In this document: in pieces, positions 1 through 9,193 of the stretch
Position numbering within the stretch: position 1 is the stretch's first letter
Layout: every line of letters begins with the position of its first letter
Origin: Chondrosia reniformis
Taxonomy: Eukaryota > Porifera > Demospongiae > Chondrillida > Chondrillidae
DNA length: 64,000 nt
Direction: 5' to 3'
NCBI GenBank assembly: GCA_947172415.1
Contig: OX359200.1
Coordinates: 64,501 to 128,500, forward strand
Position numbers and translations under genes: made by a program
The notes under the pieces: model-generated
Told to the model about the DNA's origin: nothing
The model's database searches: none
What the model saw: only the letters and a program-made list of their open reading frames with translations

Positions 1-61
1 TATCGCGATAATCAGCCACTGATTGCAAATGGCGGCTCTGTAACTGTAATTGTGAGCTCCG

Positions 62-3000
62 ATGATAGCAGGTACAGTGTCGCTTTCCTAGCGGTTGCAT
101 AGCCATGCTACTGCAGAGCTCTGGTCGTCTCCTGTAGATCCGAAGGACCCGAAGGTGTATGCCTTTTCGGACAGCTTCGTGGAGTCCGATCCCGTCTCGC
201 AGGACTACAAGAAGTACAGGTCCCACCACACGCCTCTGGTCGTAGACAACGGTAGCGGTTACTGCCGCGCCGGATGGTCCACAGAAGATACTCCGCGTCT
301 TGTCTTTAGGAACGTTGTCACAAAAGTGCGCACTAAAAAGGTATTTCAGCACCATTTACTCTATGCTACGTAGTATAGAGTGATTTAATTAGCCTCTACC
401 CTCCTGTGTGCTCCTGCCCCCGTCCCCGTCCCCCAGAGTGACAGCGACATGCTGTGCGTTGGAAATGACATAAAGAATTTAGAGACTGTTCGCTCCTCTC
501 TCAAGTCGCCTTTCGACCACAATGTTGTGACCAACTTCTCTTGTCAGGTTTGTGGCTGCATGGCTAAGCAGTCACGTGCACATCACGTGTCTGCTGTTCA
601 CTTAGGAGCACGTGCTAGACTATGTGTTCTACCACCTTGGACTGGGAGCAGAGCCTCGTGTGGTCCATCCCATAGTACTCACAGAGGCAGTCTGTAATCC
701 ATCTTACTGCAGGTCAAGTAAGTGACATCCATCGATGCACACATCCCCCCACCCACTTATTCATTCTTCAGATACATCGGAGCTGCTCTTTGAAGGCTAT
801 GGTGTCCCCAGTGTGGCCTATGGAATAGATGCTATGTATTCTTTGCTGTATAATGCATCACTTCAAGGTAGCCACAATATGGTCTCACACAGTAATGTAT
901 CCCTAAAGTATTATTCCCCTCCCCCTCCCCCTCCCCAGGCCTCTCCAGGGATGATGCTCTTGTGATCAGCTGTGGCCACCATACTGCGCACGTTCTGCCT
1001 GTTGTGGGAGGACGACTGGACACTCAGTACTGCAAGCGGATCAACTTGGGAGGAACTCACATGATCGTGTACATGCAGAAGCTGGTTCAGCTGAAGGCTC
1101 CCACATTGCAGCACCTCATTACTCAGAGTAGGGCTCAGGTGAGTCCCCTCCCCCTAGCCTGCCTCCCCTCCCCAAGCCTGCCTCCCCTCCCCTAACCTGC
1201 CTCCCCTCCCCCTAGCCTGCCTCCCCTCTCCCTAGCCTGCCTCCCCTCTCCCTAGCCTGCCTCCCCTCCCCCTAGCCTGCCTCCCCTCCCCCTAGCCTGC
1301 CTCCCCTCCCCCTAGCCTGCCTCCCCTCTCCCTAGCCTGCCTCCCCTCTCCCTAGCCTGCCTCCCCTCCCCCTAGCCTGCCTCCCCTCTCCCTAGCCTGC
1401 CTCCCCTCTCCCTAGCCTGCCTCCCCTCTCCCTAGCCTGCCTCCCCTCTCCCTAGCCTGCCTCCCCTCCCCCTAGCCTGCCTCCCCTCCCCCTAGCCTGC
1501 CTCCCCTCCCCCTAGCCTGCCTCCCTTCTCCCTAGCCTGCCTCCCCTCTCCCTAGCCTGCCTCCCCTCCCCCTAGCCTGCCTCCCCTCCCCCTAGCCTGC
1601 CTCCCCTCCCCCTAGCCTGCCTCCCCTCTCCCTAGCCTGCCTCCCCTCCCCTATCAGTGCTCTTATATATTACATGTTGTATATACTTTTATAGGAATTG
1701 GTGTACAGTCATTGCTACTTTGCTGGTAACTATGGCGATGAGCTGGGTGAATGGGAGAAAGGAAATAGAGAGAGCTTTGTTAGGAAAGTGCAACTGTCAT
1801 TTTTTAAGGCAAGTCTCTTTGGCCTGTCCGGGGCAGTTGACCATATAGTCCTCTTATTAGAGTGCTCTGGAGAATGCCCCAGATCCCTTGAAGGATTTAA
1901 GAGACTCTGAAAGGAGGAAGAAGGCCGGAGAGAGATTAAAGGAATTTAACAAGAAGAGAAAGGCAGAAAAGGTACATAATATTGTCACATGACCTGATCA
2001 TGTGACCTTATCACATGACCTTATATGGAATATATATATAGCTTCTTGAATTGCAAAAGAGACTGAAAGAGTTAAGTGTGTTGTTAGCCTTACAAGAGGA
2101 GGACCCTGACAGTTTTGAGGTGGGCAGGTTCACTGTTAATATCTAGCAGCTGTGACAGTACAATCTTCACAGGATGCAATGGAGGCTTCCGGTTTTGCTA
2201 GTTACGAAGCAATTCTCAAAGAAGTGTCCAACACAAACACTGCCATCTCCAAGTTAAGCTTGTCTAAATCAGCCACAAAGTGCAGCGAGGAGTTTCCCAT
2301 AGAAGAGGCAGTCAGCGAGGAGTGGCTGGAGAGCATTAGAGCTCGTAAGAAGGAGCTACAGACAAAGAGACAAGAAAGACAGCTTCATCACAAGGAAATG
2401 TCACAGCGAAAGAGTGCAGCTTCTCACAAGAGAATGAAGATCATCTCTCAGCTGGCAGACGACACCATCACAAGTAACTGCCAGTGCACCTGCAGTGGAA
2501 TGTCAGTAACTGTGTTATCTCCTCTCTGCAGAGAAGGGACGCAAACCCACAGAGGACACTTTCGGGATGAACGATGAGGACTGGGCAGTCTACAGGGAGA
2601 TTGTGAGTCGGCTGTAGTGCAGGTATGTTCTCTCTAAGCTGCCCCTCCCCTCCCCCCTGATAGAGTAAGGATGGAGGAGGGTCTGAGAGCGAGAAGGATG
2701 AAGCAGAGCTACAGGAGATTGACAAGATACTAGAGAAACACGACCCAAAGTTTAAAAAGGTTTCAGTTCAGTACTCTGAGAGGAATGCAAACCAGTTTTT
2801 CCTTGGTCTGGAGAGGAGTAGGTAGGCGTGGCTGGGAAACTAACCTGATCAGGCCATGTAAATGGTGTGCTTCTAATAGAGTTCCAGAGATTCTGTATCA
2901 GCCCAGCTTAATAGGAATGGACCAGTGTGGTCTCGCTGAGACCATTCAGTGTGTTCTGCAGTCCTATCCAGCTGATGTGCAGCAGAGGATGGTTAATGTA

Positions 3001-3381
3001 AGATAATCAAACCACAAGTGTTTCCAGCCCACATGCTGTATTGTGGTTTATGTAGAATGTGTTTGCAACTGGTGGTCCCACACTGACTGAAGGATTTAGG
3101 GAGAGACTGGCTCAAGAGGTCTTGGCTATACGACCTTTCAACTCCCCATTCACTATCAACTGCGCTAGTAAGTACTCCACAACCACAACCATTTCAATTA
3201 CCACCAGATATATAATGCATTAGATGACAAACTGCTGGACGGCTGGAAGGGAGCTGCAAAATGGAGCAGAGGATTGGACAACAAGCAGTACTTTATCACG
3301 AGATCCGAATACCAGGAACACGGAAAAGACTTCATTAAACCTTTTAACTCATCTAACCCTTACACCAAACTTCACGTCTAA
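62..3381 (+). CDS. ACTR5: Actin-related protein 5 (INO80 complex subunit), 15 exons
   Basis: ARP5 is a nuclear actin-fold subunit of the INO80 chromatin remodeller. Joined exons: 62-71, 117-340, 437-547, 606-717, 772-867, 939-1138, 1695-1808, 1861-1971, 2042-2119, 2173-2473, 2532-2602, 2664-2821, 2880-2997, 3056-3167, 3224-3381, giving 657 aa in one frame (human about 607). Recognisable ARP5 blocks in order are [59 protein letters not shown], a lysine/arginine-rich coiled insert, [35 protein letters not shown] and the C-terminal [13 protein letters not shown] block. The start is inferred: the first 10 nt, followed by a 45-bp GT-AG intron, gives the only in-frame ATG. Intron 7 (1809-1860) has a GC donor. 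Intron 6 is swollen by a minisatellite. The family call is secure; the first exon is less so. Confidence 0.93.
1146..1652. repeat. 20-bp intronic minisatellite (CCTAGCCTGCCTCCCCTCCC)
   Basis: About 25 tandem copies of a pyrimidine-only-like 20-bp unit fill ACTR5 intron 6 (1139-1694). Copies vary mainly at one C/T position (CCCC versus CTCC). The strand asymmetry is strong. The array accounts for this intron being about ten times longer than its neighbours. Confidence 0.95.
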
Positions 3382-3466
3382 AAAAGCCTTTTCAGGTCGT
3401 ATAATGGGAGCTGCAGTGGTATTGCGTAATCAGGCACGTGAGGTTTTCCCCAGGTGTTGTACCCAA

Positions 3467-4397
3467 ATGCTGCTCCGAATAATACTTCTGGTAGTTCTCA
3501 TTCGAGGAGAAGCGCTCGACTGGAGGTCTATCGCGAATGGAGCAAAGAACTTTGGGAAGAGTCTAAAAGATAAGGCAACAAGTCTTTTTGAAGGGGAAGA
3601 CGCGGTTGTGTCGGATGAAGAGAACCACTGCGAAGCGGAAAGCTGTGCATCTTTATCAACTGATCATTCGGCGTCAAACAATCAGCTCTCCAAATCCAAA
3701 TCGCTGACTGATTATCTGAAAAGCGTTTCATTTGGCGCTGGAAAGTTATTGAACGATGCGGCCAAGAAAGCTTACGATTCCGTCAGCGATGCCTTCGAGA
3801 GTATGAAAAGTGCCGTAAAAAGTGCATTTCGTGAAGAGTTTTCGGACCTTTTACAACCTTTTCTGCCAAATTTATCAAGTCCTGGTAGGTTGTATGTATG
3901 AGACACACTGGTGTTGATTGTGATCATTTCCACTTACATTCTGTTCAGGTAAACTACTGTTGAAATCGATTTGGCTCCTTCCGGAGGTCGTGAGGGATCT
4001 GGTATTGCTATTCGTGGCTGCAGTGTTGACTGTCCTTATATGGAAGTTTATCGGAGTTTGGTTCAGCCTGGCATACGTTGCAGTAGTGTATGTATACTTT
4101 AGAGCAATGGGGTCCTATGGAGTGCTTGAGACGGGGGTGCGGCTGGTGGAGGCGTGTCTGATGGTGGTCCACCTGGCCCTCCAGTACCCGCTCCTCTCTG
4201 GAATGATTATTGTCAGTTTACTAGTAATAGCCTGTTGTTGGCCAGTCTACACTTGGTGGTACAGTCGCCGTCTGCAACAGCGTCAAGCAGAAATGTACCG
4301 AATGATTGTCAACATCAACAGTGTGGTTATGGACGTGCAGCAAAAACAGAACGAGTTAAAGGAACTGGTACAGAAGTTAAAGAATGTAAACAGTTGA
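3467..4397 (+). CDS. Unrecognised multi-pass membrane protein, 2 exons
   Basis: I do not recognise this family. Exons are 3467-3884 and 3949-4397, giving 288 aa; an in-frame upstream ATG at 3404 would add 21 aa. The 3467 start is preferred because it begins directly with a hydrophobic signal-like stretch (MLLRIILLVVLIRGEA) and leaves 85 bp after the ACTR5 stop. After the signal comes a Ser/Glu-rich linker, then an amphipathic alanine/lysine helix of the apolipoprotein/perilipin type (about residues 75-130: GKLLNDAAKKAYDSVSDAF). Next are two broad hydrophobic regions (roughly residues 150-185 and 200-240, probably three to four membrane passes). A short C-terminal coiled coil (QQKQNELKELVQKLK) ends the protein. 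The gene converges on the next one, with 24 bp between stop codons. A role in the secretory or endomembrane system is inference only. Confidence 0.75.
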
Positions 4398-4421
4398 ATA
4401 TTTGTTTGTCATATTTTTATT

Positions 4422-5456
4422 TTATATAATGTGTATATTTATGTACAGAGAGCTCAGAATCAGTAATGCCAGTGCATTGTCAGCGCTGATGGTGCTGCTC
4501 CTACTAGTCACTTCCCGTCCTACCAAGATCTGCGTAGGGAGGTGGCTGGAGTTGTACACTCCGTGGGCCACCATGATGTGCCTCCGTCCGCCCTCCGCTG
4601 CGAACCCGTTTAGTGTTACCACTCCATTGCCTAGCTTGAAGGCCTCCACTGAGTTCACAATGTCAAAGTACCCCTACCAATGGGATGAGGTAACAATTGA
4701 GTTGCCATTAGAGAGGTAGTACGTGCTAGTCCCTGTACCTTTAGCTGTAGTGAGACCCCTGGTTCCAAGTCTATTTCTCTACCAGTGTTGTAAGCCACCC
4801 CCAGAGCAAGCTGAGCTACACTTTCACTCTTTGAGCCATCAACATTTGTGCGGTTGTACAAGCCGTACAAGTTGATACCTACATCATGTAATTATAGCAG
4901 TATATAGTACCACTCCCTCTCAGAAGCCCCGCCCACCTCTTTCCGTAGTGTGCTCTTCACTCCAGAGTGCATTGACAAAATACAATTTGCTAAACTCCTC
5001 TTGAATGTCGTCCTTGTCAAACACCACAAAGTTATGGGCTGGGCCCTTTTCCTTCTTCCTTCTGCTCAGAACCATCAGCGCCTCACTCCCCGCTGTCACT
5101 GCTGCTTGCAGAAACCCGTAATCCACCAGACCGTCCACTGCAGCTGCACATACAGACTTGCTTTATGTCTCGTCGACATGTACACCTCCCGCATGTCACT
5201 CACTGTCTGTAACTTCTCGTTTAAACTGCACAATAAAGTCTTCGTGCTGCTCGTATACTATGTCGAGAACTCGCTTTTCTCCGTACTTTAATCTGTTTAT
5301 AGAATCCTCTTCAAATGTAACGAAAGCATTTACGCTTGTGTTAGGATACGCGTTGACGACCGTAGTCGTCACAACAAATCGGTTATCGACCCTCAGCGCG
5401 CTCTCCGCTCCTCTGGAGACCACAAAACTTGCAAAGAAGAGCAGCAAAGCTGACAT
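4422..5456 (-). CDS. Unrecognised secreted or GPI-anchored protein, 4 exons
   Basis: Exons on the minus strand are 5456-5204, 5143-4937, 4878-4739 and 4673-4422, with phase-consistent GT-AG joins, giving 283 aa. It starts with a clear signal peptide (MSALLLFFASFVVSRGAES). The central part is beta-rich-looking and carries several potential N-glycosylation sites (NTS, NRT, NSS). A basic patch (SRRKKEKG) sits near the middle. The extreme C-terminus is a small-residue stretch (SRSSTISAD) followed by about 15 hydrophobic residues running to the stop. That could be a GPI-anchor signal or a tail anchor. I cannot assign a family. It is divergently arranged with the MRH-like gene; their start codons are separated by 55 bp, so co-regulation is possible. 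Confidence 0.72.
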
Positions 5457-5511
5457 TGCTCCGGTAACCTGCTAATGATATTCATGGCAATACAAAACCA
5501 CGTGATTGAAA
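5457..5511. promoter_or_regulatory. Bidirectional promoter gap (55 bp)
   Basis: These 55 bp separate the minus-strand start codon at 5456 from the plus-strand start codon at 5512. Both 5' UTRs and the shared core promoter must lie here or overlap the coding exons. It contains a CACGTG E-box core at 5499-5504. No TATA box is evident. Confidence 0.6.
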
Positions 5512-6671
5512 ATGGCTGGTCGAGGGAGAACGGTAACGTTGGCTTGCGTCATATCTTTACTGAGTTTCCAGCGACTCTCCAACGCTCAGCATAATGCTCA
5601 GTGTCAGAGTAAGTCTTAAAGAGTAATCTAATTCGGATACTTTAAGTGTTAACCATCTTGTGGTAGGTAATACTTTTGTAGCCGTGGATAATACGATCCT
5701 GAAGAGACCTGATGGAGATGGAAACTTTTATTCTTTGTCTACATCTCAGTCACGGACTGTGTCGCTATTGTATAACTTTGCTGGTCCATGTGAGACTTCC
5801 CATGATAGATTACCTGACGGTACAGATGTGTCCAGTACTTGTAAACTTGTTTTCGATTGTACTGGCTCAAGCAGTACTTGGAATGTTGAAACGGCTACTC
5901 TGCCATCAGATATATCATCACATAAATATCCATTTCAATGGGTTACTGCCTGTGGAACAGTCGTTTTAACATATTTGGCAGGTAAGTATCGCTTGTGAAA
6001 TGTGATTGTATTTAGCAATGTTGTATTTTTGGTATGTGTTTTAGGAGCTGAGGTGCAACCGTCTGACCTTTATAATTTTGAAGGATTTCAAGCATGTCCT
6101 GGAGGAACAACAGCTACCCCACAGACTCATCCAGCTACTTTATCAACTACTGTTCCATCTCAGCTGCCAGGTACAACCAGTAACATTCTTGTGCAAAACT
6201 ATATATATCTCATTTGCATCTCTTTCCTTAGGGTTAAACCCTCTAATTTACACTGTGATAGCAGTGACCTTGCTGGGGGTAGCAGCTGCGGTTGCTATGG
6301 TTACCTGCTGGATCAGGCACCGTCGTTCCATGCAGCGTAGAAGGGAGTACCTCTTTGGAAGGAACTACTTGGAGTATATGGGGGAGGGAGACTTTACCAC
6401 CCTCACCTCCACACAACTGCTCATATCAAACCAAGAGGCTCCGCCCACTTACCAGCAGAGTGAAGAAATAGAGAACAGACTGCGAACAGACAATGACGAC
6501 GAGCCCCCACCCCTCCCCCCTAGGAACATATCCCGGGTCGCCCCAGGGACCACGGATACAGTCCTCCCACAGCCTGAACCAAATGAGGATGACCTCCCGG
6601 AGAGTGAACGGACTCCTGAAGAGAGACGCCATTTTGTGTTGGATGAAGCGCTACAGACCTTGCTTTTGTGA
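5512..6671 (+). CDS. Type I membrane protein with MRH-like luminal domain and PPxY/proline-rich tail, 4 exons
   Basis: Exons are 5512-5608, 5667-5981, 6045-6170 and 6232-6671, giving 325 aa. A signal peptide (about residues 1-25) is followed by a roughly 110-residue cysteine-bearing domain. Its end pattern (CKLVFDC, then FQWVTACGT) resembles the mannose-6-phosphate-receptor homology fold, where C-x-F-x-C and F-x-W-x-T-x-x-C segments form the core. A Thr/Pro/Ser stalk leads to one transmembrane helix (about 184-205), then a basic stop-transfer (RHRRSMQRRRE). The cytosolic tail holds a PPTY motif (about 249-252) that fits NEDD4-type WW domains, and PPPLPPR (about 270-276) that fits SH3 domains. 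A cargo-receptor role in the Golgi/endosome pathway is inference. The MRH assignment is from pattern only, and I cannot place all sugar-binding residues. Other cysteine-rich receptors remain possible. Confidence 0.72.
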
Positions 6672-6798
6672 CGTTAAATTATACATTTGTGAATAGTAAT
6701 CGATTAACAATCTTTATTTCAAGTGTTTGTCTATCTGTTACTTTTTGATTAAATTATCTTAATATACCGCATGATAATAACGTGATTTGATTGTGAAA

Positions 6799-8368
6799 AT
6801 GGCTGGTCCGTCAAGCGATATGAAGGCGTTTAGGGAAGTGTTTAGCAAGGCAAGGAATATTGCTGTGTTGAGCGGTGCGGGGATCAGCGCTGAGAGCGGC
6901 GTGCCGACATTCCGAGGCGCCGGCGGATACTGGCGAATGTATCAGGCGCAAGATTTGGCTACTCCCGAATCGTTTCACAGCAATCCTTCTTTGGTTTGGG
7001 AGTTCTACAGTTACAGGAGAGAGACGGTACTCTCCAAGCAGCCGAACCCAGCCCACACGGCCATAGCGGAGTGCGAGAAGCGCTTGAAACAGCAAGGACG
7101 CACAGTTACTGTTATCACGCAGAACATCGACGAGCTGCACAAGCGAGCTGGGTCGGAGAGAGTGGTAGAACTGCACGGTCGGTCCTGCATGACGTCAGAA
7201 TCTATAATTATATAAACTATATTTACATTTTATTAGAGATGTCTCCCCTCCCCCCTCCCCTGGGGTATATGTTTAGGTTCTCTGTTCCGTGTTCGCTGCA
7301 CCGAATGCAAGCACATTTGGGAGGACAGGAGCAGTCCAATAGCTCCAGCTCTAAAGGACAAAGGGTAAACTGAGACATGACCTAGTGTTGCACTCTGTGC
7401 CATGTGGCTCTCCAATGAATGTAGTGCACCTGACCCATCCACTCCTGATGCAAGGATACCTCTCCCAGAGCTCCCAAAGTGAGTATGATACGGCAGCCAT
7501 CCCCCACTCCACACTACTCCCATCCCCGCTCCACACTACTCCCATCCCCCCTCCACACTACTCCCATCCCCGCTCCACACTACTCCCATCCCCGCTCCAC
7601 ACTACTCCCATCCCCGCTCCACACTACTCCCATCCCCGCTCCACACTACTCCCGTCCCCGCTCCACACTACTCCCATCCCCGCTCCACACTACTCCCATC
7701 CCCGCTCCACACTACTCCCATCCCCGCTCCACACTACTCCCATCCCCGCTCCACACTACTCCCATCCCCGCTCCACACTACTCCCATCCCCGCTCCACAC
7801 TACTCCCATCCCCGCTCCACACTACTCCCATCCCCGCTCCACACTACTCCCATCCCTGCTCCACACTACTCCCATCCCCGCTCCACACTAGGTGTGTAAA
7901 GTGTGGAGCACTAGCTCGTCCGGATGTGGTCTGGTTTGGAGAGTCTTTAGATTCCAACATTCTCAAGCAGACAGATGACATCCTAGCTTCGTGTGACCTT
8001 TGTCTTTTGGTGAGAGAGCCACCATGCTCAGCAGAACTGGTGTGAGACCTTCTTCCCCTCCGTAGGTTGGTACGTCCTCTGTAGTGCAGCCAGCAGCAGC
8101 GTATGCACCTGCTCTTGCTGCCAAAGGAGTACCTGTTGCAGAGTTTAATCTTGAACAAACCCCAGTCACCCAGCTAATGATGTGAGCACTGATCAGACAC
8201 ACCCACCCCAGTCAGACACACCCACCCCAATCAGACACACTATGACCTCACTACACTATATATACAGTACAAGTTACATAATTTAGGTATCACTTTCATG
8301 GAAAATGTGGAGAATTGATTCCTCAAGCACTTGGGAAACATGAACAAGAGAATACAGAATGTCACTAG
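6799..8368 (+). CDS. SIRT5: NAD-dependent lysine deacylase, sirtuin 5
   Basis: SIRT5 removes succinyl, malonyl and glutaryl groups from lysine using NAD. Exons are 6799-7177, 7277-7364, 7425-7478, 7892-8009, 8066-8181 and 8287-8368, giving 278 aa (human 310). Visible features are the Rossmann NAD motif [19 protein letters not shown], the acyl-pocket Tyr/Arg pair in FYSYRRE (a SIRT5 hallmark), [12 protein letters not shown], the catalytic His in VELHG, a zinc ribbon with two CxxC pairs (CTEC and CVKC), [19 protein letters not shown] and a C-terminal [11 protein letters not shown]. The protein starts at [11 protein letters not shown], equivalent to an internal position of human SIRT5, so no mitochondrial presequence is encoded by this start. 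An unseen 5' exon or alternative promoter could supply one. Intron 3 is expanded by a 22-bp minisatellite. Confidence 0.95.
7503..7889. repeat. 22-bp intronic minisatellite in SIRT5
   Basis: About 17 nearly perfect copies of CTCCACACTACTCCCATCCC plus CG fill SIRT5 intron 3, and the final copy supplies the 3' splice site (CACACTAG). Copies are almost identical, with single substitutions at about 7650 and 7856, which points to recent expansion. Confidence 0.95.
8185..8240. repeat. Short tandem repeat, CAGACACACCCACCCCA-like, about 2.5 copies
   Basis: A unit of about 20 bp (cagacacacccaccccagt) is repeated two to three times in the last SIRT5 intron. It is small and probably a by-product of replication slippage. 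Confidence 0.8.
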
Positions 8369-8431
8369 ATACAACTACAGCAAAAGAACAATATAAATTT
8401 ATAATTTCATTTAGCAATTACAGATGACAGG

Positions 8432-9101
8432 TCACTTTTTGTTACAGCATCCGTCCCCATTCTGTTGCTCAGGAGTAGTAGTTTTCCTTCTGTTTGACTT
8501 GGGACAAACTATGTCAGCAATTTGTTGAAACATTTCCATCACTTGGTCGCCACTTTTAGCAGACACTCTGAACACCATGCTGCTGTCTATATCGTTATTA
8601 CTGGCCCACTGGGCCGCGGTAGAGCTGTCCACACACTTGTTACTAGATACATTAGAGAGGTCAGTCTTATTGCCAACGATTACTCTGATGGTATCCCTCA
8701 CGACGGCCACGTTGTCGAGCCAGTTGTTTAAGCCAGTAAAGGACTCTTCATCGTTTATTGCGTACACAAAGATTATGGCACGAGCTTGTCTGAAGTACGT
8801 GGGCGGTAGAGTTGACTGGTATTTCTCCATTCCTGCCGTGTCGTACAGGGTAATCTGGGACATTAATACAACATTAGCAGTTAACACTAAACAGTAGACT
8901 TGTAGTTGACCTTACCTGCGATCCGTTATCAAATATTTTAGTAAACAGAGCATCTCTCTGTTTCATTACTACCTTTTCAGCATCTTCATGAAACTTTCCC
9001 TCTTTGAGTCGGAGAAATAAACTAGTTTTACCGACATCAACGTGGCCAATTAGCACTACTTTGTCTTTGACCTCTGCTCCGTTGGTATTCTGGGCAGCCA
9101 T
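8432..9101 (-). CDS. Divergent Rab-like small GTPase, 2 exons
   Basis: Exons on the minus strand are 9101-8916 and 8854-8432, giving 202 aa. The G1 loop is GHVDVGKTS (residues 19-27), G3 is DTAGMEKY, G4 is GNKTDLS and G5 is VSAKSG. The C-terminus carries a CC pair five residues from the end (CCNKK), which fits Rab-type geranylgeranylation. The switch I region lacks the usual Thr-containing effector sequence of canonical Rabs, and G3 has Met where Rabs have Gln (AGQE to AGME). The gene is therefore a Rab-superfamily member, but I cannot assign a named subfamily. Altered GTP hydrolysis or effector binding is inference. It is head to head with HELLS, with 92 bp between start codons. Confidence 0.85.
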
Positions 9102-9193
9102 TTTAGGGAAAGTCCCGAACCACCGTCTTTAGCGCATGCGCAGTGAGCACTCCAGCATAGAAGCCGCCTGGAACGTGACAATTTCGCGGCAGA
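9102..9193. promoter_or_regulatory. Bidirectional promoter gap (92 bp) between Rab-like gene and HELLS
   Basis: This is the whole interval between divergent start codons. It contains a GCGCATGCGC palindrome (about 9133-9142), a common core of NRF1-type sites in animal bidirectional promoters. The element is visible; its use is inference. Confidence 0.6.

Noticed and set aside
2760-2771. A 12-nt GT...AG segment in ACTR5 (GTTTCAGTTCAG)
   Set aside because: Far too short to be an intron and a multiple of three, so it is read as coding (VSVQ).
7395-7480. Separate small gene around the GGCTCTCCAATGAATG region
   Set aside because: This is SIRT5 exon 3 (7425-7478) in frame, with a short flanking intron.
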